The position numbers and the translations under genes are program-made. From an uncultured bacterium (GTDB lineage: Bacteria > Spirochaetota > Leptospiria > Leptospirales > Leptonemataceae), in contig CALFVU010000003.1 of assembly GCA_937928085.1 (NCBI GenBank), positions 1 to 51,731 of the forward strand: a DNA stretch of 51,731 nucleotides, in the 5' to 3' direction. Below, in pieces: positions 17,699-25,719 of this stretch. The notes below the pieces were generated by a model. That model was not told the origin of the DNA, searched no databases, and saw only the letters and a program-made list of their open reading frames with translations. Each line of letters opens with the position of its first letter. The first letter of the stretch is position 1.

Positions 17699-19210
17699 TT
17701 ATATTTTAAAATCGAATTCTTTTTTTAAATCTTTCTTTAAGATCTTGCCTGCGAGATTTCTAGGAAACTCTTTTAAAAAAATTACTTTTTTGGGGCATTT
17801 ATATTCAGCTAAGTTTATTTTACAATAATCAAGAATTTCTTTCTCTGTAAGTGTTGTGCCCTCTTTTTTTATTACAAAAGCTACAATGAAACTCATCCAT
17901 TGATCTTTTTGAATTTCACAGACCGCTGCTTCTAAAACAAACGGATGATGATGTAAAAGATTTTCTATTTCTAAAGGAGAAACTCTATATCCAAAAGATT
18001 TTATGATTTCGTTATTTCTACCCATAAACCAGTAATACCCCTCTGAATCTTTATAAGCAAGATCTCCGCCAATAAACCAGTCTTCTCTAAAAATTTCTTT
18101 TTCTTCTTCGGGTCTGTTATGATAACCAAGCATAAGGCCCGGATCAGATTTATGTACAGCGATAAGGCCTGTTTCATATGGTTTTACATCTTCGGTAGAA
18201 GAATCCATAGTTGATATGATTCTCACTAGTCTATTTTTTTGGGGTTTTCCCGGACTTCCAATTTTTGTAGGCACAGTGGGGCCGCTACTTATATAAGTAG
18301 AAATTTCGGACATCCCTAAAGCTTCGTACATAGGCTTTTCTGTTAAATTTGTCCATGTCTTATACAATTCGGGATGTAAAGCTTCTCCTGCAGTTAAAGA
18401 ATGCCTTAAAGAAGTTAAGTGTTTGACTTCTGATTCCGAATATTTAATGATTCGTCTATAAAGGCTTGGTACTGTAGCAAAAATTGTTGCACCATATGTT
18501 TGTATGATTTTTGTCCATATCGATGGATCTTTTCGAATATTTCCTACCAAAATAGATGTAGCTTGATTTGCAAAAACATCCATTACTCCTACACCTAATG
18601 TATATGTCCAATTTAGTTCTCCAGAATGAAGTAAAATATCCTCAGGGTGGATATCTAACCATTCCTTTTGTATAGGAATTCTTCCTAAAATATTTCTTTG
18701 GGCATGAATTACACCTTTGGGTATACTTGTTGTTCCTGAGGTGTAAATTAAAAATGCTGGGTCTTCTGCATTTGTTTCTGGTTCAGACAAATTGTTCAAT
18801 GTAGAAAAGTTCGAAAAGATTTCTTGAATTTCGTAAAGTTGTATATGTTTGGGGTAGTAGTTTAAAAAATTTTTTTGATAAATGATTGCATTGCAGTTGG
18901 AGTCGTGAAGAATAAATTCAATTTCTTTTTCGGTTAACATTCGAGAAACTGGAATCGGAACTACTCCAGCCAAAATACATCCAAAAAAGCAAAATATATT
19001 ATAAGGATTTGAAGGAAGTCGCAAAAGAATTTTTTCTTTTTTATGGTGTCCTTTCGAAATTAAAAATTGGGCTACAATTTGAATTTTTTCAAAAATTTCT
19101 TTATAAGTATATTTTTTTATAAAGTCTTCATCTATAAAAATAAGAGCGGTTTTTTGTAAATTATTTTGATTTTTCTCAATAATGTACCGGGTAAGATTGA
19201 ATTTTTCCAT
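17699..19210 (-). CDS. Acyl-CoA synthetase (AMP-binding, adenylate-forming)
   Basis: Activates a carboxylic acid to its acyl-AMP and then acyl-CoA. The adenylation motifs are complete: IYTSGTTSIPKGVIH (A3), YEALGMSE (A5), GGDLAYKDSEGYYWFMGR (A7), a C-terminal hinge with IIKSFGYRVSPLEIE (A8) and PRNLAGKILKK with the catalytic Lys (A10). The sequence recalls the benzoate/medium-chain group more than acetyl-CoA synthetase; the substrate is not certain. At 503 residues it is a complete single-domain enzyme. It would feed fatty acids released by the lipase encoded 2 kb away into metabolism. No obvious ribosome-binding site; convergent with queA, 11 bases between stops. Confidence 0.9.
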   Translation of the reverse strand: MEKFNLTRYIIEKNQNNLQKTALIFIDEDFIKKYTYKEIFEKIQIVAQFLISKGHHKKEKILLRLPSNPYNIFCFFGCILAGVVPIPVSRMLTEKEIEFILHDSNCNAIIYQKNFLNYYPKHIQLYEIQEIFSNFSTLNNLSEPETNAEDPAFLIYTSGTTSIPKGVIHAQRNILGRIPIQKEWLDIHPEDILLHSGELNWTYTLGVGVMDVFANQATSILVGNIRKDPSIWTKIIQTYGATIFATVPSLYRRIIKYSESEVKHLTSLRHSLTAGEALHPELYKTWTNLTEKPMYEALGMSEISTYISSGPTVPTKIGSPGKPQKNRLVRIISTMDSSTEDVKPYETGLIAVHKSDPGLMLGYHNRPEEEKEIFREDWFIGGDLAYKDSEGYYWFMGRNNEIIKSFGYRVSPLEIENLLHHHPFVLEAAVCEIQKDQWMSFIVAFVIKKEGTTLTEKEILDYCKINLAEYKCPKKVIFLKEFPRNLAGKILKKDLKKEFDFKI

Positions 19211-19277
19211 CTTTATTTATGCATCAATTTTTAGGATTGTATAAAGTCAAAAAGATTTAAAATAAAGAGGTTTTAAT

Positions 19278-19795
19278 ACTTTAGAAAAATTAGAAAGAGA
19301 CTTACAAAATCTTATTGAAATTGTTTATAATGATTTTCATTATAATTTTAAATAAGTAGAAAATAATACAATATACTTTCGAGATAGGAATTGAAATTTT
19401 AAAAGATCGATATAATGGTTCTCTTGTAAAAGTAGAATTAAAATTAAAGAAAGTTTAGCCAAAGAAATTACATTTTTTATTTAGGGAGTTCAATTTAGAA
19501 GACTCAGTAAAAAAATTCGTATATTGAAATCAATTCTATTGAAATAGATTCTAAAGATAATTATAAACTTTCTTTAGAATCTACGAATGTTCTCGATTTT
19601 ACATTAACTCTTGCATAACCTATGGCTATAAAAATCTATAAAAAATTTCTATCTTTGTCAGAAATCAAAAAAGAGAAGAATTATTCAGAAAGCTTAGCAT
19701 ACAATGCTATAACAAATGAATTTCTTAAAGGTGAATCTATAATTGAAAAAGCTTTAAAAATCGATCCAAAAATCAACAAATCAAAGAATTCTTAA
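19278..19795 (+). pseudogene. Decayed gene, + strand
   Basis: The 19211-19808 interval has no intact gene but carries one broken + strand reading. Piece 1 (19278-19355) reads TLEKLERDLQNLIEIVYND and ends in TAA. Piece 2 (19360-19527, next frame) reads GIEILKDRYNGSLVKVELKL, has an in-frame TAG at 19456, continues with LHFLFREFNLEDSVKKFVY and stops at TGA. Piece 3 (19523-19795, third frame) reads INSIEIDSKDNYKLSLES, has one TAA just before MAIKIYKKFLSL at 19622, and ends ALKIDPKINKSKNS. At least two frameshifts and two stops are needed. The ALKIDP ending recalls tetratricopeptide-type lipoproteins, but I do not assign a family. Confidence 0.6.
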
Positions 19796-19808
19796 AAAAA
19801 ATTCATCT

Positions 19809-20867
19809 TTAATTTAAACCATAATTCCTTGGTTCTTTAAATCTAAAAAATCCACTTTCTTCTTCTTGTTTTAGTATTTCTGCCATTTCTGGATTAAAAA
19901 ATTTTAATCTTAGATTATGGATCTCTTCTTCACCTGCACCCGATTTGATTAATGATTCTCTTTCCATCATATATTGGTTACCCAGTTCCCAGCGTATATC
20001 TCTTTCTTTATCTAAATTTTCTAATCTTTGTACTGCATTGGAATCCATACCTAAGGATAATCGAATTTGCTTTAAAGTTTTATAGCGGGCTTCTGAATCC
20101 ATATTTTTTAGTTCCTTTTGAATAGAGGGAAGTTGTAAAAAAAGTTCTGTAAGATCTAAACTTTTTCTCGTTAATAAATCTGGGTATTGATCTCCATAAA
20201 TCTTTTGTAGAGAAAATCGATATTCTTGAATTTTTTGATCTATATCTTTCGAAGAAGATTGATCGATTTGATGTAAAGTTTCTTTTACTTGCAATGCTTT
20301 CCATTCGGATGCCCAGATTTCTTTTGCTGAATCTTCTCCAAAGACTTCGTATCTTTTATTCCATAGGACTGTGCTTCTTTCTTCGGGTGATAATTTCGAT
20401 AATTCCTCGCTTTTTTTTTCTAACCATTGATTATATTCTTGTAATTTTTCGAATTTTGCAAAGATTTCATTGGCTAAATTTGGAAAGGTAGCATGAATCA
20501 TAACATACAATTCGGTAATCCACGTATCGGGATATTTTGCTTTTAGATGTCGGATTAGGTCCTCTATAAACTTTATCTGTACCCATTGATTTTGAATATT
20601 TTTTCCAAAATTCTTTCTATATAATGCGACCATTTGTTCAAAAGTAAGATTTTCTGTGTTAATTCTATCTGTTCCCTCGGGATTGATTTCTTTTATTAAA
20701 TCTTTTAGGACATCTTCTTTTACTTCGGGGATTTTTGGTGGATTCGTTTTTACTTTTATAATTTGTTTTTTAATTGGATCTGTTTTTAATAAATACAATC
20801 CTATAAGTAGAATTGCTATAGAAATAACGGCAATAGATACAAAAAGTAAAGACTTTTTAACTTTCAT
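19809..20867 (-). CDS. Lipase-specific foldase (lipase chaperone)
   Basis: Probable Lif-type steric chaperone, which folds a secreted lipase in the periplasm. An N-terminal anchor (about 6-27) is followed by a Pro/Lys-rich linker (30-50) and a long all-helical body, the Lif design. KRYEVFGEDSAKEIWASEW (171-189) matches the R-x-x-x-FG-x-E-A helix motif of Burkholderia and Pseudomonas Lif. Length 352 is typical. It lies directly downstream of the lipase gene on the same strand, the standard lip-lif order. A good AGGAGAG site precedes the ATG, and a G+C-rich hairpin lies between the two genes. Confidence 0.75.
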   Translation of the reverse strand: MKVKKSLLFVSIAVISIAILLIGLYLLKTDPIKKQIIKVKTNPPKIPEVKEDVLKDLIKEINPEGTDRINTENLTFEQMVALYRKNFGKNIQNQWVQIKFIEDLIRHLKAKYPDTWITELYVMIHATFPNLANEIFAKFEKLQEYNQWLEKKSEELSKLSPEERSTVLWNKRYEVFGEDSAKEIWASEWKALQVKETLHQIDQSSSKDIDQKIQEYRFSLQKIYGDQYPDLLTRKSLDLTELFLQLPSIQKELKNMDSEARYKTLKQIRLSLGMDSNAVQRLENLDKERDIRWELGNQYMMERESLIKSGAGEEEIHNLRLKFFNPEMAEILKQEEESGFFRFKEPRNYGLN

Positions 20868-20889
20868 AAAGTTCTCTCCTAAAATAAGT

Positions 20890-20906
20890 CCCCCTTAAAA
20901 AGGGGG
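20890..20906 (-). terminator. Hairpin between lipase and foldase genes
   Basis: CCCCCTT at 20890-20896 pairs perfectly with AAGGGGG at 20900-20906 around an AAA loop. On the minus strand it is followed by ACTTATTTTAGG, not a clean T run, so it is more likely a partial attenuator or mRNA-protecting hairpin between the cistrons than a full terminator. It would let lipase be expressed above its chaperone. Confidence 0.45.
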
Positions 20907-20914
20907 AGATGCTT

Positions 20915-21967
20915 TTAATCGTAGTAGGCTATATAGTCAATTATAGCTGCATAGAATTCCATTTCGTCAAAAGTATCGGGTGGAACACCAATAACATCTA
21001 AATGATCTTGGTCTACAAGTGCATTTTTTGATGTCATTTGTGTAGAGTTTGGATAATTTATGTTAGATACATAACCCGTATCTGAATAGGTAGAAATGGT
21101 ATCCAGAATTCCACAACACTTTACAGTGTATTTTAAGCGATATCCCATTTGCTGAGAATTAATACCTACTAAACCATCATCGTCTAAATCTGTTCTTATA
21201 CCATTACCATTTCCAGCAGCACCGTCATTATCACAGTCATCCACACAATAACCATCACCATCGATGTTATAAAATCCATTTTTTAACAAAAATAAAGCAG
21301 GATTTACAGATAATCCCGTTTGAGCAGTAATTATAGATGCATAGCGATACGCATACGAAGAGCTAACAGGATTATTTTGATTAAAAACTTTCATCCCTGT
21401 AGTTTGTCCATCTGAAGGTGAATAATCATTATAAACCAATTGTTTGGCAGCTGCATAACCATCATTACCAGAAGCATAGACAGTATTACCATAGATCGTA
21501 GCTAAGGCATTGATTACAGAAGTTACACCTGGACCTAAATCTAAAATATATTTTGCAATCGGTGAACCTCTATGAGGCGAAGATACACTTATTAGAACTC
21601 TTACTACTGTATATCCTTTTCTTGCTCGTAATTCTTTTGCTGCTTTTCTTGCATCAATTCCCCCTTGAGAATGCCCAATAATATTTATATAAGAAGAACC
21701 AGTTTGAGCCATATAGCTTTCGATTTGATTTGCTAATTGCCATCCTCGATATTCAGAATGATGGAAAGGTTGAACAGCAGTTGCTTTCGCTTTTTGGTTA
21801 GGATCAATGTAAGGGTTACAACTAACTTCAAGGAATTCATCGCATGGATCTCCTACAAAGACACCATAGTCATCGCCCCAATAATCATACCCTAATATAT
21901 TATCAAAACCAGCTAAGCCATGAGCGAATACTACTGGAGATATGTAGTTTTTGCAGCTCGCCCCCAA
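20915..21967 (-). CDS. Secreted triacylglycerol lipase (family I), 5' end out of frame
   Basis: Strongly resembles Pseudomonas/Burkholderia family I lipases: AHGLAGFDNILGYDYW (15-30) with the oxyanion region, nucleophile GHSQGG (Ser100), catalytic Asp264 in DDDGLVGINSQ and His322 in DQDHLD. A Cys/Asp/Gly-rich insertion (about 235-264; DGDGYCVDDCDNDG) sits just before the catalytic Asp and looks like a calcium-binding loop. The only in-frame start, TTG at 21967, has no ribosome-binding site and gives no signal peptide. A perfect site and a signal peptide lie just upstream in another frame, beginning ATG at 22020; one more G in the GGGGG at 21961-21965 would join them. The gene is followed by its foldase and preceded by a TetR regulator. 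Confidence 0.8.
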   Translation of the reverse strand: MGASCKNYISPVVFAHGLAGFDNILGYDYWGDDYGVFVGDPCDEFLEVSCNPYIDPNQKAKATAVQPFHHSEYRGWQLANQIESYMAQTGSSYINIIGHSQGGIDARKAAKELRARKGYTVVRVLISVSSPHRGSPIAKYILDLGPGVTSVINALATIYGNTVYASGNDGYAAAKQLVYNDYSPSDGQTTGMKVFNQNNPVSSSYAYRYASIITAQTGLSVNPALFLLKNGFYNIDGDGYCVDDCDNDGAAGNGNGIRTDLDDDGLVGINSQQMGYRLKYTVKCCGILDTISTYSDTGYVSNINYPNSTQMTSKNALVDQDHLDVIGVPPDTFDEMEFYAAIIDYIAYYD

Positions 21968-22020
21968 ATTACTGTGGTATTAAAAATTAATACCACCAAC
22001 AGTAATATTTTGATTCGCAT
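21931..22020 (-). other. Out-of-frame lipase signal peptide and ribosome-binding site
   Basis: A GAGAGGAG site (22034-22027) lies 6 bases before an ATG at 22020. The frame opens MRIKILLLVVLIFNTTVIWG, a classic secretion signal, then runs out of frame to a TAG at 21931-21933. After the GGGGG run (21961-21965 on the minus strand) the lipase continues in another frame. With six Gs the junction would read VIWGASCKNYISP, joining signal peptide to mature enzyme. Confidence 0.7.
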
Positions 22021-22075
22021 AAATCACTCCTCTCTTTATACCATAAAACAAAAGTAATTTTAAAGACAATCGTTT

Positions 22076-22103
22076 TTTTGATATTTTTGTCAAAAAATCA
22101 AAA
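22076..22103. promoter_or_regulatory. Inverted repeat upstream of the lipase gene
   Basis: TTTTGAT (22076-22082) and ATCAAAA (22097-22103) form an inverted repeat; the inner arms TTTTTTGA and TCAAAAAA also pair. It lies between the TetR stop and the lipase ribosome-binding site. It could be a TetR operator or a weak terminator; the AT-rich sequence makes chance a real alternative. Confidence 0.3.
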
Positions 22104-22139
22104 GTTCTTTATTATTGATCAACAAACACAATAAAAATT

Positions 22140-22742
22140 TTATTTAAATAAAATACTTTTGATTTGTTGCCTGAATTTTTTGATTGTTTGGCTGGGACTT
22201 TCAAATGAATAATAATCAGACACTAAAGAAACCAAAAGCATTTGGATAGAACCAAAAAAAATTAAAGTATATATTTTAGGATCTATATCGGAATGTACTT
22301 CTTTTTTTTCTTTTCCTTTTTGAATGATATCGGTAATTTTATTCAAAATTCTTTTTGATATTAACAAATCTTTATCCACTTTTGGTTCTTTTACAATTTC
22401 GTTTACTAAAAGTTTGATGACATCTTTACTTGCTAAATAAGTATCAAACATATAATCGCTAATTTTAGCGAGTTTTTCTGTAGTTGAAATATTTTCGGAG
22501 TTTATTTTATCTATCTTATCAGAAAACTTTTTTGTAATTTCATCCAAAATTTTATGGATAATGTTTTCTTTAGAACCAAAATAATGATACACTAAACCAT
22601 AAGCAACACCTGCTTGTTTTGCAATATCAGAGATTCTTGTATTATGATATCCCTGTTCTGCTATGACACGAATTGCTGCTAACAAAATCTTTCTTTGGCT
22701 TTTCTCTCTTTTACTTTCTTCTAATTGTACGGAATCGATCAT
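22140..22742 (-). CDS. TetR/AcrR-family transcriptional regulator
   Basis: Ligand-responsive repressor with an N-terminal DNA-binding domain. ILLAAIRVIAEQGYHNTRIS followed by DIAKQAGVAYGLVYHYFGSK is the TetR helix-turn-helix (about residues 20-60); the helical C-terminal ligand domain gives no substrate hint. The sequence recalls fatty-acid-responsive members. The ATG at 22742 (200 residues) is preferred over an upstream start at 22781 because the family begins shortly before KREKSQRKIL. TATAAT at 22755-22750 lies 7 bases from this ATG, with TTGACA 20 bases further upstream, so the message may be leaderless. It is the gene above the lipase/foldase pair on the same strand and probably controls it or itself. 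Confidence 0.85.
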   Translation of the reverse strand: MIDSVQLEESKREKSQRKILLAAIRVIAEQGYHNTRISDIAKQAGVAYGLVYHYFGSKENIIHKILDEITKKFSDKIDKINSENISTTEKLAKISDYMFDTYLASKDVIKLLVNEIVKEPKVDKDLLISKRILNKITDIIQKGKEKKEVHSDIDPKIYTLIFFGSIQMLLVSLVSDYYSFESPSQTIKKFRQQIKSILFK

Positions 22743-22826
22743 ACCTAATATTATAAATAAAAGATTTGATTTATGTGTCAAGAATCTTTATAAAATTGTT
22801 TTTTACAATTTGATTATTATAGTTGT

Positions 22827-23243
22827 TTATTGTAGATTGGATTGAAATTTTTCTTTAAGTGAATTTTTTAAAAGATTTTGTTTTTCCAGTTCGTCTAACA
22901 ATAAATAAAAATTCGATATATATTCGTATTTTTTATTTTTTTTAGAGAGTTCATATAAATTAGTTAAGAGAGTTTCTAAAGTTTTTTCTTCGTTTAGGAA
23001 TTCTGTGTAGTGGAGAAGAATTTCATAAATGCGCTGGATAGCAATTTCAGCATTGATATTTTTTAATTCCAGCGCTATTTTGAATCGGTTTTCGAACTCG
23101 TTTTTACGATTTTTTTTTAAAATTTCTTGGTTTTTTTGATAACTTGGGATTGTGATTGTTTCTTTATCTTTTTCTCCTTCTTGTGTAAAAACACTCGATA
23201 TGATAAAAAAAATAAAAATAATTTTAACCCACTTTTTTTTCAT
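22827..23243 (-). CDS. Hypothetical secreted or periplasmic protein
   Basis: Not recognised. From the ATG at 23243 (138 residues) it begins MKKKWVKIIFIFFIISSVFT, a signal peptide probably cleaved near VFTQEG. The remainder is a Lys/Glu-rich helical protein (ELKNINAEIAIQRIYEILLH, about 55-75, and a second helix pair to the end), compatible with a small helical-repeat bundle. An in-frame GTG lies at 23249. The gene overlaps the end of the preceding unknown gene by about 20 bases, suggesting translational coupling. Confidence 0.65.
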   Translation of the reverse strand: MKKKWVKIIFIFFIISSVFTQEGEKDKETITIPSYQKNQEILKKNRKNEFENRFKIALELKNINAEIAIQRIYEILLHYTEFLNEEKTLETLLTNLYELSKKNKKYEYISNFYLLLDELEKQNLLKNSLKEKFQSNLQ

Positions 23244-23754
23244 ATTCACTCACAAAATATTCAAACCATTCTCTATCTTCTTTATCCAATTCTGCATTTT
23301 CTAATCCCATTTCTTCGTAATATTGTAATAGTATACCTAAATGAACCAATTGTTCTTCTTCTTCTGTAAGCTTTTCTTTTTCTAAACCACTTAAGATCAA
23401 GTTTTCTTCTTTGATTTTTTTCTTAAATTCTTCAGATTTATTTTTAAAAATCAAAATAGAAGATATAATATCGAAGTGAATTGTATTGATAATTTTTTCA
23501 AAATCTTTATCTGAATAATGAAAAAATCGAGAAGCTACTTCTGTTTGGAAATAATCTCCCCAAGTTATAATTTCTGGTTTAGCTCCATATTTTTTTTCTA
23601 ACTCTTCTATTTCGTTTTCTGGAATAAAAGGAACTTGAGCATATTTTTCTACAAGTTCTTTTAACTCGATCAACAATACAATTTTTCTTGAATTTAATTG
23701 CCCTTTTTCAATCATTGGTTGTAGTTGTGGATGTATTCCTTCGATTACTAACAT
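23224..23754 (-). CDS. Hypothetical protein, 176 residues
   Basis: Not recognised. It is an acidic, Glu/Lys-rich soluble protein without signal peptide. N-terminal MLVIEGIHPQLQPMIEKGQL is followed by long helices, with EEIEELEKKYGAKPEIITWG at about 48-67 and EEEEQLVHLGILLQYYEEMG near the C-terminus. No catalytic or metal motif stands out. It is the first gene of a short leftward pair with the secreted protein gene at 22827, overlapping it. It lies divergent from the aldehyde dehydrogenase gene, with 144 bases between them. Confidence 0.65.
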   Translation of the reverse strand: MLVIEGIHPQLQPMIEKGQLNSRKIVLLIELKELVEKYAQVPFIPENEIEELEKKYGAKPEIITWGDYFQTEVASRFFHYSDKDFEKIINTIHFDIISSILIFKNKSEEFKKKIKEENLILSGLEKEKLTEEEEQLVHLGILLQYYEEMGLENAELDKEDREWFEYFVSEYEKKVG

Positions 23755-23898
23755 ACTATTTTATTCGGTAAGTAATCAAAAAACAAAGAAAATTTTTTTA
23801 GTATTGTATTTATAGTAAAACAGATTTTTTAATCATTGTTCAAAAAAAAAGTTGATTTATTAAAAGTTAATATTTCTTTGATGTTATAGGGGTTTACG

Positions 23899-25398
23899 AT
23901 GACAGCAATAATAAAAGAAGAAACATTAGAAATTATTAATTTAAATCCAGCAACAGGGGAAGAAATTAATAAGGTTCGTATTTTACAAAAAGAAGAGGTA
24001 GAAGCATTAGTTTATAAAGCCAAAGAATATTTTTCTATATGGAGCAAACTTAGCTTAAATGATAGGGCTAAATATTTAAAAAATTTAAGAAAAGAAATCG
24101 TTCGAAATATGGATGATCTGGTAAAAACGATATGCGAAGAAACTGGAAAAACAGAAATGGATAGCATTATAGAAGTCTTTACAGTTTGTGAGCATTTAAA
24201 TTATATTATAAAAAAAGGTCCTAAATTTTTAAAAGATGAAAAAAAATCTACAGGGCTTTTTATTCATAAAAAAGCATATGTGTCCTTTCAGCCAAAAGGG
24301 GTAGTAGGAATTATAAGTCCTTGGAATTATCCGTTTATATTAACAGCTGGACCTTTAGTTCAAGCTTTGATGGCGGGGAATACAGTAGTAGTAAAACCGT
24401 CTGAAGTAACACCTAATACTACAATAAAATTAAGAGAAATTGCAACAAAAGCAGGTATACCACAAGATGCTTTTTTAGTGGCAACAGGAGATGGTAGAAC
24501 AGGTGCTTTTTTGGTTGAATCCAAAAATACAGATATGATTTGTTTTACAGGTTCTACTGCAACAGGAAGAAAAATAGCTGAGATTTGTGGTAAAATGCTA
24601 AAGCCGGTGATTTTAGAATTAGGTGGTAAAGATCCTATGATAGTTTTTGAAGATGCTGACTTAAGAAGAGCAGCAAAAGCAGCATTATGGGGAGGTATCT
24701 CTAATTCGGGTCAAACTTGCATCGCAGTAGAAAGAGTAATTGTTCAAGAAAATGTTTATAAAGAATTTGTTGAACTTATTCAACAAGAGTTAAGTAAAAT
24801 TAAACAAGGATATTACAATCAAGAAATTAGTGTTGGTTCTATGGCATTTGAAAAACAATTCCAAATTGTAATGAATCAGATTCAGGATGCAAAAGAAAAA
24901 GGTGCAAGAATCATAACAGGTGGTAGTAAAAATCCTGAATTTTCTAAAGGACTTTTTATTACTCCTACATTAATAGAAAATGTATCAGATTCTATGAAAG
25001 TTTGGGAAGAAGAAACTTTTGGTCCCGTGCTTGCTTTCAAAACATTTAAAACAGAAGAAGAGGCAATTGCTATAGCGAATCAAAGCCCATATGGATTAAA
25101 TGCTTCTGTATGGTCAAAAAATAAAAAAAGAGCAAAAAGAGTAGCTCGACAAGTCAAAAGTGGTGCGATATGTATCAATGATGTTATGGTAAATTATATT
25201 ATTTCCGATTTACCATTTGGTGGTGTTAAAGAAAGTGGGATTGGAAGAGTCTACTCCAAAGAAGGTTTGCGTGCCTTTACAGATATGCAATCAGTTGTAG
25301 TTGATCGCTTTAATCTCCCCTTCGAATTATGGTGGTTTCCGTACTCGAATAAAATCAAAAATTTGTTTAAAAATTTTACAAAACTTTTATTTGGTTAA
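23899..25398 (+). CDS. Aldehyde dehydrogenase with C-terminal extension
   Basis: NAD(P)-dependent oxidation of an aldehyde to the acid. Motifs are IISPWNYPF (138-146), FTGSTATG (216-223), the general base Glu240 in LELGGKDP, the nucleophile Cys274 in SGQTC, EEETFGPV and LPFGGVKESGIGR. After the catalytic domain an extra aromatic tail (FNLPFELWWFPYS, then KIKNLFKNFTKLLF) may bind the membrane, as in some fatty-aldehyde dehydrogenases; with the nearby lipase and acyl-CoA synthetase, a long-chain substrate is plausible but inferred. AGGGG lies 7-8 bases before the ATG. Confidence 0.9.
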   Translation: MTAIIKEETLEIINLNPATGEEINKVRILQKEEVEALVYKAKEYFSIWSKLSLNDRAKYLKNLRKEIVRNMDDLVKTICEETGKTEMDSIIEVFTVCEHLNYIIKKGPKFLKDEKKSTGLFIHKKAYVSFQPKGVVGIISPWNYPFILTAGPLVQALMAGNTVVVKPSEVTPNTTIKLREIATKAGIPQDAFLVATGDGRTGAFLVESKNTDMICFTGSTATGRKIAEICGKMLKPVILELGGKDPMIVFEDADLRRAAKAALWGGISNSGQTCIAVERVIVQENVYKEFVELIQQELSKIKQGYYNQEISVGSMAFEKQFQIVMNQIQDAKEKGARIITGGSKNPEFSKGLFITPTLIENVSDSMKVWEEETFGPVLAFKTFKTEEEAIAIANQSPYGLNASVWSKNKKRAKRVARQVKSGAICINDVMVNYIISDLPFGGVKESGIGRVYSKEGLRAFTDMQSVVVDRFNLPFELWWFPYSNKIKNLFKNFTKLLFG

Positions 25399-25437
25399 AA
25401 ACGGAACTTCATGTTTTTTACTGATTAGTATGAGTTT

Positions 25438-25719
25438 TTATATAAAAAACTCAAGGATAAAAATCAACAATAATAAAAAAGAGTAGATTATATATTTTTT
25501 TTCTTTTAAACGAATAAAACCAATCAGTAACATAAAAATTCTAAAAAAAGGAGTTAAGATCAAAATCAAAGTGCTATATTGTAATACAGTTTTGTAATTA
25601 TCAATTTGTAATAGCTTTAATAAAAAAGAAATTAAAGCACCAATGATAAACGTAAAAAGTCCGAATTTTAAAACCATACTAATCATTTTATAAAATTCTT
25701 CTTCGTTAAAAGAATTCAT
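25438..25719 (-). CDS. DUF1634 membrane protein
   Basis: A 93-residue protein with three membrane spans (about 18-36, 46-65 and 74-92) and the usual DUF1634 pattern, including LTPFFRIFMLLIGFIRL. In other bacteria this family sits beside TauE/SafE permeases, and here its ATG overlaps the permease stop codon (ATGA), so it is presumably its small partner subunit. The role in transport is not known. It ends 40 bases from the convergent aldehyde dehydrogenase gene. Confidence 0.75.
   Translation of the reverse strand: MNSFNEEEFYKMISMVLKFGLFTFIIGALISFLLKLLQIDNYKTVLQYSTLILILTPFFRIFMLLIGFIRLKEKKYIIYSFLLLLIFILEFFI

Noticed and set aside
22035..22046. TGGTATAAA as extended -10 for the lipase gene
   Set aside because: The start would fall inside the ribosome-binding site, leaving no usable leader.
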